Source of the DNA: Burkholderiales bacterium
GTDB taxonomy: Bacteria; Pseudomonadota; Gammaproteobacteria; Burkholderiales; JAHFRG01
Length of the DNA: 64,000 nt
NCBI GenBank assembly: GCA_035543335.1
Contig: DASZZH010000015.1
Span: 1-64,000 of the forward strand
Reading direction: 5' to 3'
Shown: piece by piece, positions 1-6,912 of the stretch
Position numbering within the stretch: the stretch's first letter is position 1
Layout of the letters: every line of letters starts with the position of its first letter
The notes under the pieces: model-generated
The model's database searches: none
The model's input: the letters and a program-made list of their open reading frames with translations, nothing else
What the model was told of the DNA's origin: nothing
Program-made: the position numbers and the translations under genes

Positions 1-138
1 CAGTTCCACCGCTTCAGCGACCTGGGCACGCGCGGTATAATCCTGGTAGGCTGGAATCGCCACCGCCGCCAAAATACCAATGATCGCTACCACGATCATC
101 AGCTCAATCAAGGTAAAGCCTTTTTGCAGGTGTTTCAT
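1..138 (-). CDS. pilA: Type IV major pilin (prepilin), N-terminal part
   Basis: Only the first 46 codons are in the window; the rest lies off the left edge. The N-terminus has a short basic leader (MKHLQKG) followed by the invariant [22 protein letters not shown] helix start, so the prepilin peptidase cuts between G and F and the conserved E5 is present. This helix builds the core of type IV pili. The ATG is preceded by a clear GGAGG, and a sigma-54-like promoter lies about 60 bp further upstream. Confident as a type IV pilin; whether it is PilA or a minor pilin cannot be told from the N-terminus alone. Confidence 0.9.
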   Translation of the reverse strand, partial: MKHLQKGFTLIELMIVVAIIGILAAVAIPAYQDYTARAQVAEAVEL

Positions 139-196
139 AAACCCTCCAAATTGAACAGTAATGGTAATAAAAATTTGTTGCAAGCTTTATGTGAAA

Positions 197-211
197 GCAC
201 AAGGCGTGCCA
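197..211 (-). promoter_or_regulatory. Sigma-54 (RpoN) promoter of the pilin gene
   Basis: On the minus strand the sequence reads TGGCACGCCTTGTGC, matching the -24/-12 consensus TGGCACG-N4-TTGC at all but one fixed position, with correct GG-to-GC spacing. Predicted transcription starts near 185, giving a leader of about 45 nt with a GGAGG ribosome site before the pilin ATG. Pilin genes in proteobacteria are commonly RpoN/PilR dependent, so the location fits. Confidence 0.75.
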
Positions 212-405
212 TTTTACTGTACTTAATGATTCTTACAATTCATAAAGATAAAATGAGAAAAGTATCTAAAAGTACCAAAGTGCCGTTTTCCGTCCGATTC
301 GACCCATAATTGAGTCGCGAAACTTACCCCTGTCAAGTTACGACCACTAAGATTAAACCCTTATTTCTGTTATCATCGGTCTCAGATGAATCTCGCTCTT
401 TTGTT

Positions 406-430
406 GGTTCTGGTGCAACAATTTCACAAT
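406..430 (+). repeat. Solo end of the 101-bp MITE-like family
   Basis: Starts GGTTCTGGTGCAACAA and matches the left end of the 2423-2523 element at 23 of 25 positions. No matching right end is found 101 bp away. It faces rightward, so together with the right end at 2523 it would bracket the glycosyltransferase/deacetylase pair. It is either a broken copy or the outer end of a larger element. Confidence 0.55.
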
Positions 431-546
431 TGATATGGCCTCTCGCCAGTGTCCGCTTTTGGCCGATTCGCAACTTGGAGGTAAGCGATCCAAACCGGTC
501 ATTCCCTCTGGCTGCTAATCCGGGGCTTTGGTTCGAGCCTCGATCT

Positions 547-631
547 GGGAGCCAAGGCGAAACTAGAACGTGGGGAAAACGTGGGGAATTGGCGCGCGTT
601 GGCGTGTTCAGGCGAGTGAGGGCGGGCCGTT
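547..631 (+). repeat. Left arm of long inverted repeat (partner 3113-3195)
   Basis: Bases 547-588 are an exact reverse complement of 3154-3195 (42 of 42), and similarity continues more loosely to about 631 (GGCGAGTGAGGGCGGGC against 3113-3130). Inside the arm an 11-bp unit containing ACGTGGGGA is repeated in tandem. The arms enclose the glycosyltransferase, deacetylase, small ORFs, IS3 tail and tRNA-Asn fragment. This looks like the ends of an integrated or rearranged element. Confidence 0.8.
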
Positions 632-697
632 AGAACAACAAATTAGACGAATAACATCATTAGATTTTCCTATCACTTGTGCGAAGATGATCGAACG

Positions 698-1450
698 ATG
701 CGTGAGAACGACGTCTATCTATCGGTGGTAATTCCCGCGTGGAATGGCGGAGAACGCATACATGCGACAATTCACGCCGTAGCTGAGTGGGCTCGGACCC
801 AGGATTTTCGTTCCGAGATCGTCGTAGTCGACGACGGAAGCAATGTAGTGGCGGCAGGATTGCTTTCCGGCCTCGGCGAGAGCGAACCAAAAATCATTGT
901 TCTCCGAAACGCGACCAACCGTGGAAAAGGCAGCAGCGTCGCGCGGGGCATGCTGGCGGCGACGGGAAAGTACCGGGTGTTCATCGATGCTGATCTCGCG
1001 TATCCACCAAGCGAAATATCCAGGATCATGCGCGAGCTCGAATTTGGCTGGGATCTGGCCATTGCGTGCCGCACTCTACCGGAGTCACGATACGTGATGA
1101 GTCCCGGTCATTTTCATTATCTCTACACCCGCCATCTCATGAGCCGGCTGTACAACAGGATCGCGCAGGTGCTCCTATTGCCCGGCATTCACGATACGCA
1201 GGCGGGACTCAAGGGTTTTTCGAGCGCCGCGGCAAGCATCGTTTTTTCCCGGCTTACGATTACACGATTCGGCTTCGATCTTGAGTGCCTGCTCATTGCG
1301 CGCGCTCACAACCTCCGGATCATCCAGACTCCGGTGGAATTCCATTATGACAACGAGCCCAGCACGGTGAGGCTCCTGCGCGACGGCGCGGGGATGATTG
1401 CCGACCTCGCCAAAGTGCGTTTCAAAGGCTGGCGGGGTGACTATTCCTGA
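698..1450 (+). CDS. Family 2 glycosyltransferase, polyprenyl-phosphate sugar type
   Basis: About 250 aa, GT-A fold. Visible motifs: LSVVIPAWNGG at the start, EIVVVDDGS, N-x-GKGSSVARGM and FIDADLAYPP (the metal-binding DxD region), all in the order seen in dolichyl/undecaprenyl-phosphate sugar transferases (DPM1/ALG5/ArnC-like). It most likely loads a sugar onto a polyprenyl phosphate at the cytoplasmic membrane. No C-terminal membrane segments are seen. ATG at 698 is chosen because the GT domain starts right after it; a TTG at 677 is possible. The stop overlaps the next gene, so the two are translationally coupled. It lies inside the 42-bp inverted repeat, so acquisition by transfer is likely. 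Substrate unknown. Confidence 0.8.
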   Translation: MRENDVYLSVVIPAWNGGERIHATIHAVAEWARTQDFRSEIVVVDDGSNVVAAGLLSGLGESEPKIIVLRNATNRGKGSSVARGMLAATGKYRVFIDADLAYPPSEISRIMRELEFGWDLAIACRTLPESRYVMSPGHFHYLYTRHLMSRLYNRIAQVLLLPGIHDTQAGLKGFSSAAASIVFSRLTITRFGFDLECLLIARAHNLRIIQTPVEFHYDNEPSTVRLLRDGAGMIADLAKVRFKGWRGDYS

Positions 1451-2300
1451 CAAAAGGCTGATCATCAATGCCGACGATTTTGGACTATCCGAGGGCGTAA
1501 GTCGGGGTATTGTCTTCGCTGCCGAGAATGGAATTGTTACCTCCACGTCGGTGATAGTGAATATGCCGGGATGGAAGGACACCGCGAGCCTGGCGCGCAG
1601 CGCGGATTCCCGACTCAGCTTCGGCTTGCATCTGAATCTTGTCGTGGGAAAGCCGCTGACGTCGGTACCGACGTTATTGGACGCGCACACCAGCGAGTTT
1701 CTTTCTATCGCCCAGCTTACAATGCGCGCCCTCACGGGCCGGATTGATCCCGCTGATGTTGCCCGTGAGTGCACCGCACAGCTGGAAAGGCTCACTGCGA
1801 TTCACATCAATGTTACGCACGTTGATAGCCATCGGCACTCGCATGCGCTTCCGCAACTTGCATCCGTTGTTGCGCGGATAGCTCGCGAAAATCGGATCAG
1901 ATTTATCCGGCGGCCGCTCGAGCCGCTTCCATTCAATCCCGGGAACTGGCGCGCTACGGTGAAAAAGGCTGCTCTCGCGGCGGCTTGGCGCATGCACGGT
2001 GGGGATCGTGCCTCCAGCGGCATCGACCACTTCTATGGAATCTCGCTTCAGGGGGAAAAAGATTTCGCCTCCGAGCTCAACGTGCTGATTGACCGCCTTC
2101 CGATAGGCACGAGCGAACTCATGGTCCATCCGGGCTACGTTGATGAGGAAGTAGCGGCAGTGGACGGATACACCTCTGAGCGAGCGGCCGAGCTTGCAGC
2201 ATTGACGTCTCCAGCGCTACGCCAGCGTCTCGATGCCCGTGGAATTACGCTCGTGAATTTTCTCGACCCGTTGGGAGCATCTCGCACGCCACAAAACTGA
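1437..2300 (+). CDS. YdjC/ChbG-family carbohydrate deacetylase
   Basis: About 287 aa. Begins LIINADDFGLSEGVSRGI, the first metal/catalytic motif of the family; THVDSHRHSH supplies the histidine pair and ELMVHPGY the late motif. The family removes acetyl groups from N-acetyl sugars. GTG at 1437 is chosen because it overlaps the upstream stop and puts the ADDFG motif at the usual position; the frame is open further upstream. Coupled to a polyprenyl-sugar transferase, it probably deacetylates the lipid-linked sugar made by that enzyme (compare ArnC/ArnD and HpnI/HpnK logic); this is inference. A second family member, hpnK, lies at 51.4 kb. Confidence 0.82.
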   Translation: MTIPDKRLIINADDFGLSEGVSRGIVFAAENGIVTSTSVIVNMPGWKDTASLARSADSRLSFGLHLNLVVGKPLTSVPTLLDAHTSEFLSIAQLTMRALTGRIDPADVARECTAQLERLTAIHINVTHVDSHRHSHALPQLASVVARIARENRIRFIRRPLEPLPFNPGNWRATVKKAALAAAWRMHGGDRASSGIDHFYGISLQGEKDFASELNVLIDRLPIGTSELMVHPGYVDEEVAAVDGYTSERAAELAALTSPALRQRLDARGITLVNFLDPLGASRTPQN

Positions 2301-2422
2301 AAAAATGTGAAACTGCAGAGCGATCCAGCCAAGTGTGCACGGCAGGGCGCGGCGCAAGAGGTCGGGTACGCTTGCTTTGATTACTGCGGCACAAAGATGG
2401 ATCTCACGGTGGAGCTCAAAAC

Positions 2423-2523
2423 GGTTCTGGTGCAACAACTTCACAACCCTACGACGGCTAGTGGTTGAAAGGTTCCCTAAATCACAATGGATGGTGGACC
2501 CGAATCAACTTTGCATCAGAACC
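2423..2523 (+). mobile_element. 101-bp MITE-like element, copy 1
   Basis: Exactly 101 bp, bounded by GGTTCTGGTGCAA and TTGCATCAGAACC inverted ends. A second copy of exactly the same length, inverted, is at 3679-3779; the two align without gaps, with long identical stretches in the first 40 bases. The ends resemble IS6-family termini (GGTTCTGTTGCAAAG type), but no transposase is present. No clean target duplication is visible. Confidence 0.7.
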
Positions 2524-2598
2524 CTTTTCGGTTTGTTGCCACCGCTCTCGGCGATCCTGGATCGCCTGGTTGACGAGGCGAAGTTGTGATCTTTGTCA

Positions 2599-2730
2599 TT
2601 GACAGGGCGAGGTTGTGAGGGCAATCTCCAAGGTAACCGCTGGCGCGTCCTCCTCAATCGCCAGCTCTTTAAAGCGGCGCTTTGGCTGATCGTGGCCGGC
2701 GCCGTTTTTCTTTGGTGGTGGTCCGCATGA
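2599..2730 (+). CDS. Small membrane peptide, 43 aa, unknown
   Basis: A 43-codon frame from a TTG. Its C-terminal half is a hydrophobic segment (LFKAALWLIVAGAVFLWWW), so one membrane helix is likely. Its TGA overlaps the ATG of the next small frame (ATGA), an arrangement typical of coupled genes in phages and plasmids. No good ribosome site is seen and no family is recognised; it may be a remnant. Confidence 0.3.
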   Translation: MTGRGCEGNLQGNRWRVLLNRQLFKAALWLIVAGAVFLWWWSA

Positions 2731-2831
2731 GTGGATCCTTCTCGCTAGCGACCGCAGCAGTTGCTAGCGATCTTGCTCGAGGCGACGCTAGCGATTCTGC
2801 CGGCGAGCTGCTAGCGTTCTGGTGCGCCTAA
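2727..2831 (+). CDS. Small peptide, 34 aa, overlapping the previous frame
   Basis: ATG at 2727 shares ATGA with the stop of the 43-aa frame. The 34-aa product is Ala/Ser/Asp rich. The underlying DNA carries GCTAGCG four times (2744, 2763, 2787, 2810), so this may be a repeat-bearing site rather than a gene. Low confidence. Confidence 0.22.
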   Translation: MSGSFSLATAAVASDLARGDASDSAGELLAFWCA

Positions 2832-2905
2832 TGGCACGAATCATTTTTTCTTTAAATTGATCCACAAATGGAATGTCGTCATCGAGGTAATTCCTGATTG
2901 CGTGT

Positions 2906-3034
2906 TTAAGCGGGCTGGCTTTGAACCCGAGCCTGCGGCGCCGGCGGTCGGTAGCCCAGGCTGCTATGCGGTCGCTCGGTGTTGTAGCGCCTGAGCCATT
3001 GATCGACGATCACCTGCAGCCCTTTAATCCGTAG
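2906..3034 (-). pseudogene. IS3-family transposase OrfB, C-terminal remnant
   Basis: The minus strand encodes VIVDQWLRRYNTERPHSSLGY followed by RPPAP and a TAA at 2908-2906. ERPHSSLGYRPP is the signature of the end of IS3-family integrase-type transposases. Everything upstream of about 3034 is missing and is replaced by a tRNA-Asn fragment, so the element is truncated and dead. It marks a rearrangement boundary. Confidence 0.85.
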
Positions 3035-3041
3035 AACAGCT

Positions 3042-3080
3042 TCCCGACAAGGACTCGAACCTCGACCTGCGGATTAACAG
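3042..3080 (-). pseudogene. 3' half of a tRNA-Asn (attachment-site fragment)
   Basis: Read on the minus strand: CTGTTAATCCGCAGGTC (anticodon loop with GTT), then a foldable T arm around GGTTCGAGTCC, then GTCGGGA as the 3' acceptor strand. The 5' half is absent and the anticodon stem cannot pair, so this is a partial duplicate. Fragments running from the anticodon loop to the 3' end are typical leftovers of tRNA-targeting integrases, so this probably marks one end of a former island. No intact tRNA-Asn is in the window. Confidence 0.72.
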
Positions 3081-3112
3081 GCGCTATAAGTAGCTACTCT
3101 TAAACGTAACGT

Positions 3113-3221
3113 AGCCCGCCCTCATTCGCCAACGCTCGCCGACGTTTGCTGAGTTCCCCACGTTTTCCCCACGTTCTAGTTTCGCCTTGGCTCCCCATTG
3201 TGGGCAAAACTGGGCACTGGC
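3113..3221 (-). repeat. Right arm of long inverted repeat, with attached second repeat
   Basis: 3154-3195 is the exact reverse complement of 547-588. The adjoining 3189-3221 (GGCTCCCC, then GGGCAAAACTGGGCACTGG) recurs inverted at 4271-4302 with a few changes. The block is therefore a junction shared by two larger rearranged segments. From here to about 3490 I see no recognisable gene. Confidence 0.75.
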
Positions 3222-3490
3222 AGATGCTAGTGGAACTGGCTTATCGTTCAAGGTGAGGGAGATGGGGCATCCCCAAGGGGCTACCACCGGAGCTTATCCC
3301 GAAGCTCAAGACCAGCCGGGCACTGTCTTGAACGGGAACAATCAATTCGCCCGTTTCAATCCAGCGGCCGGCCTGGCTTATAAACCCGTCAAGACACTTA
3401 CGGCCGTTTCAAGCACCATGTCACACTACGTTACACAACGTTACAAATTTTCTGTTTATCACTCTTATATTTTTTGCAACGATGCGGTAT

Positions 3491-3590
3491 TGTCAACTTA
3501 AGTTGAAAATCAGGGTACAGCCTATAATATCTTGACGTTCGGCATCCGTTTCGAACATTATTTGTGGTAGCCGTAAAAGTTAAGTTGACA
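3491..3590. mobile_element. 100-bp inverted-repeat element
   Basis: Bounded by TGTCAACTTAA (3491-3501) and its exact reverse complement TTAAGTTGACA (3580-3590), total 100 bp; the left end extends into a 14-bp palindrome. It is AT-rich and non-coding and lies directly upstream of a pilin remnant, where a promoter would be expected. A second MITE-like type is the simplest reading; a regulatory palindrome pair is the alternative. Confidence 0.5.
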
Positions 3591-3595
3591 GTGCC

Positions 3596-3736
3596 GTGAT
3601 TACGCATAAGCGACAATCAGGCTTTACCTTGATCGAACTTGTGGTCGTCATTGTTATTTTGGGCATACTTGCTGCGGTGGTTCTGGTGCAAAGTCAGTTC
3701 AGGACTACTAGCTGTCGTGTTCGAATGGGCATTTGA
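3596..3736 (+). pseudogene. Pilin/pseudopilin N-terminal remnant cut by a MITE
   Basis: From a GTG: leader VITHKRQSG, then FTLIELVVVIVILGILAAV, the class III signal and first helix of type IV pilins and type II pseudopilins. After AAV the frame runs directly into the 101-bp element (starting at 3679) and stops at 3734-3736. The rest of the gene is gone. It is a broken pilin-type gene, unrelated in detail to the one at the left edge. Confidence 0.8.
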
Positions 3737-3779
3737 ACCACAACCCATCGTAGGGTTGTAAAGTTGTTGCACCAGAACC
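3679..3779 (-). mobile_element. 101-bp MITE-like element, copy 2
   Basis: Exactly 101 bp with GGTTCTGGTGCAA inverted termini. Its reverse complement aligns gap-free with copy 1 (2423-2523), including identical ACAACCCTACGA internal sequence. It interrupts the pilin remnant. The bases after both copies (CTTTT) are alike, hinting that the true right boundary or target preference extends slightly further. Confidence 0.72.
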
Positions 3780-3806
3780 CTTTTGTTTGATGAAAGATAA
3801 AAAGCT

Positions 3807-4058
3807 ATGAAGAACATTAAAATAGGTTCGGACATACATCATTGCCTAAAAATATTAGCGGCTCAGAACGATCGGAGTATTTGCGAACTGGTAGAGGCAC
3901 TGCTGCTGCAGGGGATGAAACAGATTGTGCTCAAGCAGAAGCGTAAAGGGGTGCTCCCCAAGAAGGGGTCACTTATCTCCCGGCTTGTTCAGGCTGCAGA
4001 AGAAATTCGGAGGGTGCCGCAAAATGGGCGGCGTAAGCTTCCCAAGCGGTCTAGCTAA
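3807..4058 (+). CDS. Small ribbon-helix-helix-like protein
   Basis: 83 aa. The N-terminal 40 residues (MKNIKIGSDIHHCLKILAAQ, then ICELVEALLLQGM) follow the beta strand, helix, helix pattern of CopG/Arc-type DNA-binding proteins; the basic C-terminus could contact DNA. Such proteins are usually antitoxins or plasmid/phage repressors. No toxin partner follows: the next gene is an acetamidase 400 bp away. AT-rich, in keeping with the surrounding mobile debris. Function inferred from pattern only. Confidence 0.5.
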   Translation: MKNIKIGSDIHHCLKILAAQNDRSICELVEALLLQGMKQIVLKQKRKGVLPKKGSLISRLVQAAEEIRRVPQNGRRKLPKRSS

Positions 4059-4244
4059 AAAGTTCTACACAGATTCATTTTTAGTAGCGGAGGGGTCGCG
4101 GCGACCTTGAGCTTCAAACTCCGGCAGCGGAGATGAACAAAAACTGTCCATGTTGAGTCTGGTTTCCGTTGCCCCGTTTGGGGAGCCGATCAAGGCAGCA
4201 CGACGCACTCTGACCAGCGCCCAGCTTCATCTCTGTTGGCATGC

Positions 4245-4302
4245 ATCGACGGATTCGAACCGACATAATCCAGTGCCCAGATTTGCCCTCTACGGGGAGC
4301 CA
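4245..4302 (-). repeat. tRNA-like 3' fragment plus junction repeat
   Basis: The minus strand contains GTCGGTTCGAATCCG, a T-arm-like sequence, directly next to a copy (4271-4302) of the repeat found at 3189-3221. The T arm is imperfect and the acceptor end is unclear, so the tRNA assignment is weak. The pairing of a tRNA-like end with the same repeat at two places suggests an attachment-type junction. The rest of 4059-4464 shows no gene. Confidence 0.4.
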
Positions 4303-4464
4303 TCTAGGTGCAAAGCTGGGCACATCGTATCTATCCACTTGGCACAAATACTCAACCAGCTCACTCACGCCTCAGGTGCCTCTAATCTTTCTTGTTGTGC
4401 TATGCTAATTTTTCGCGCCGCTTCCGCGTGCGCCATCAAATCATTCTCTAAGGAGGCTCCCGAA

Positions 4465-5736
4465 ATGACTATATCATCGGTTTCATTCGCAATTAAGCAG
4501 GCGCCAATGGTTGCTGTGGCGACGTTCGCCTGCGCGGTCACGCTCGCACAGGCCGCGGATTTCAAGATCCTGCAACCGCTTGGCGACAAGCCTATGGCGG
4601 TGAAAAAGGGTGTCCTGCCGTGGGGTGGATATTACGTCCCGTCAACTCCTGAAACGGTACGTTGGGGAAGTCTGCCGAACGCCGAAGCTAAGCCCGTGCT
4701 CACGGTACCGTCGGGAAGCGTGGTCACGTTTGATACCGTTTCGCACGAAGGGATTCTCGAAGATCAAGGCAAGGACCCGGTCAGATATTTCGGCCAGTTC
4801 GGCATCAAACCTGGACAGGTGCTGAATGACGCCAAGACGATTGCAGCGTCAAGCGTCGAACACGATTTCGCCAAGGACGGTCCGCACATCGTGACCGGGC
4901 CGGTCGAAATTGAAGGCGCGAAAACAGGCGATGTGCTCAAGGTTGAGATTCTGTCGCAACAATTCCGTGTTCCTTACGGTGTCATCTCCAACCGCCATGG
5001 CAAGGGCGCCTTGCCGGGCGAATTCCCGGAAAACATAGGGCCTGAAGACGGCGCGGATGCGGCACATCCAGACCTTTACCACAACGTTTCTGTTTTCGTG
5101 CCTATCCAGCAGACAGACGGCAAATGGTACGCGGTAATCAAAGACGAAGGCGGCGTTACAGCACGCTTTCCGCTGCAGCCGTTCAACGGTCTCTTCGGTG
5201 TAGCGGTCAACACCAGGGAGAAGCCACATTCGGTTCCACCGGGCGAATACGCCGGAAACATGGACTTGAATGAACTCACCATCGGCGCGACGCTCTACAT
5301 CCCGATTCAGGTTGACGGCGCACTGTTCTACGCCGGTGATCCGCACTTTGTGCAGGGCGACGGCGAAGTGGCGCTTACTGCTGTGGAAGGCTCGTTGCGC
5401 TCAACATTTCGGCTCACCGTGCTGCACGCAGGCGACCCCGCTCTGCCGATGCAGGCGCCGATGAAGAATCCGTTTGCGGAAAACTCGAAATACTGGATTC
5501 CCATCGGGCTCAACGCCGACCTGAATGAAGCAATGAAAGATGCGACGCGCCAGACGATTCAGTTTCTGAGCCAGAAGATCGGGATGGATCGTGCTGCGGC
5601 ATTAGCCTATACAAGCGCCGCAGTGGACTTTGAAGTAACCCAGGTGGTTGATAAGGTCAAAGGCGTGAACGGCATGATTCGGAAATCCGATTTCCATGCC
5701 GGGCCGCGGCGGGCCTATCCTGCGGCCGGAAAATAA
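4465..5736 (+). CDS. Exported acetamidase/formamidase family protein
   Basis: 423 aa from the ATG that follows AAGGAGG; the frame is open further upstream but has no ribosome site there. Residues 1-31 form a signal peptide ending AVTLAQA-ADF. The mature part matches the FmdA_AmdA family: GSVVTFDTVSHEG near the start, HIVTGPVEIEGAKTGDVLKVEIL, and GDPHFVQGDGEVALTAVE, which holds the His/Asp/Glu residues of the active-site region. Family members hydrolyse short amides to ammonia and acid. The secreted form is less common than the cytoplasmic one and its substrate is unknown. It stands alone, flanked by mobile-element debris. Confidence 0.85.
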   Translation: MTISSVSFAIKQAPMVAVATFACAVTLAQAADFKILQPLGDKPMAVKKGVLPWGGYYVPSTPETVRWGSLPNAEAKPVLTVPSGSVVTFDTVSHEGILEDQGKDPVRYFGQFGIKPGQVLNDAKTIAASSVEHDFAKDGPHIVTGPVEIEGAKTGDVLKVEILSQQFRVPYGVISNRHGKGALPGEFPENIGPEDGADAAHPDLYHNVSVFVPIQQTDGKWYAVIKDEGGVTARFPLQPFNGLFGVAVNTREKPHSVPPGEYAGNMDLNELTIGATLYIPIQVDGALFYAGDPHFVQGDGEVALTAVEGSLRSTFRLTVLHAGDPALPMQAPMKNPFAENSKYWIPIGLNADLNEAMKDATRQTIQFLSQKIGMDRAAALAYTSAAVDFEVTQVVDKVKGVNGMIRKSDFHAGPRRAYPAAGK

Positions 5737-6181
5737 CACTCTAGGAGTCAGAGACGAATTATTTTTAAAGCGATTAAAATTTTACTTCCAGCATTTAGCG
5801 TTCGCAAAAAATGCTGAGCTGACCGGCCTTTTCTGTACCAGGTTGAACGTAGTAGGGTTCAATTTATGAAGCGCTGGCGAACGACCGCTTCTGGCCGAAA
5901 GCGGGCGTTCGCCTATGTCTGCTTTCAGCCAACGGCGGGCGCCGGCCGAATTCGCTTTACTGGCGCGGGCGAGCTTATCTCAGTAAAGTTAAACAACGCC
6001 GAAAAATTCTAATCCGCATTGGATCAAGGTTCGGGAACAGCTCATTGATATGAGTTGCACTCTTTCAAAAAATGGTACGAACGTTCAGCACCTCGAGGGT
6101 TGACGCGCTTCCAGTGATGGTGCCAGTTTTTAAGTGGTTCGCAATGTACTTTCATCAATGATTGGTTGGGGATTCGTTGGT
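5737..6181. other. Non-coding stretch downstream of the acetamidase
   Basis: No gene seen. Around 5875-5930 there is decayed repeat-like sequence containing inverted GCGAACG / CGTTCGC pieces that could fold. The stretch is AT-rich in places and leads into the 11-bp repeat clusters from 6182. It probably belongs to the integrated element that ends at tRNA-Arg. Confidence 0.4.
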
Positions 6182-6384
6182 GTTTTGTAGGTAGTTTGTA
6201 GGCGTTTTGTAGAACGCTTGTACCCTTTTAGTAGGCTTACGGTACGCCAACACGGGCACTTTTATGCGGTTTATATCGGCACTAGATTTATTGGATATTG
6301 CAACTATGCCGCTGAAATCACTGGAAACGCAGCCAGTAGATCGAGCTGTAGGGGAAATGTACGGGAAATGTACGGGAAATGTAG
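6182..6384. repeat. Two clusters of 11-bp spaced direct repeats
   Basis: Cluster A has (G)TTTTGTAG-type units at 6182, 6194 and 6204. Cluster B has GGGAAATGTAC at 6352, 6363 and GGGAAATGTAG at 6374. Both are spaced about 11 bp, one helical turn, which is how arm-type binding sites for tyrosine integrases or excisionases are often laid out. They lie 0.7-1.1 kb upstream of the excisionase-like and integrase genes. The function is inferred. Confidence 0.55.
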
Positions 6385-6540
6385 AAAAAACGAAGTTAAA
6401 TAGTCGGTTTTTTGCGAACAGATCCCTCGTTATTAGTGCATAGGGAGATATTCCTGCAACTAGGTGCGCAGCATCAGCACATGAACTGGAAGTGAACAAC
6501 GGCAATTCTCCATTTCACCGCATCTTCCCTATTCTTGACA

Positions 6541-6800
6541 GGTCCTTGTGCAGTCAGGTAGCCTGTTATCAGCTCGCTGAATCAACTATGTGATAGTTCA
6601 GCCGAGTCACGCGGCGGGAAGATCCCTATGATTTAATCCCCCGAGGAAAGCCGCGGCGCTTGATGAGCAAGTGTATTCAAGCATGAGGTCCTACCTCTAA
6701 GGCTACGGATCGCCTGATCCGATGGTTGACCGGTGCTAACTCTTGATGACAAGAACAGAGCCCGGCCAATCGGTTGCGGGAGATTGTGTCTCCCAAGACC
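6541..6800 (+). ncRNA. Candidate structured RNA (hairpin-rich)
   Basis: No good reading frame, but a dense run of perfect or near-perfect hairpins: ACTAT/ATAGT (6585-6597), an outer GCGGC/GCCGC helix (6611-6615 with 6650-6654) enclosing GGGA/TCCC (6616-6626), GCTTGA/TCAAGC (6658-6682), GAGGT/ACCTC (6685-6697), CGGATC/GATCCG (6706-6721), TCTTG/CAAGA (6741-6754), GGGAGA/TCTCCC (6778-6794). This density is hard to get by chance and suggests a folded RNA, or DNA hairpins used by the element. No known family recognised. Strand is assumed from the downstream genes. Confidence 0.45.
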
Positions 6801-6912
6801 AGGCAACGGGGCGCGTACCACTCTATTTCAGTCATTGTTGCGGCTGGGAGCGGTACGCAAGTAAATCTCCATTTACACGCTTGCCCCTCTCCCTGCCGCG
6901 GGAGAGTTGACC

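Larger units (their letters stand above)
139..697. other. Intergenic stretch, pilin to glycosyltransferase
   Basis: Apart from the pilin promoter, this AT-richer stretch holds no convincing gene. It contains a solo MITE-type end at 406-430 and the left arm of a long inverted repeat from 547. The piece around 445-475 looks like decayed repeat sequence. Open frames here are short and lack ribosome sites. Confidence 0.5.

Noticed and set aside
3187-3501. Open frame of 104 codons after the inverted-repeat arm
   Set aside because: No ribosome site, no recognisable domain, and it starts inside a repeat junction; more likely chance.
4245-4270. Attachment-site duplicate of tRNA-Arg(CCG) as the far end of the integrase element
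   Set aside because: Only the 11-base T-loop core GGATTCGAACC is shared, which occurs in most tRNAs; flanking bases differ.
6155-6505. 116-codon minus-strand frame over the 11-bp repeat clusters
   Set aside because: Its sequence is dictated by the direct repeats and shows no domain or start signal.
6616-6670. Possible RNase P RNA, because of CGAGGAAAG
   Set aside because: The other conserved RNase P regions are missing and the segment is too short.
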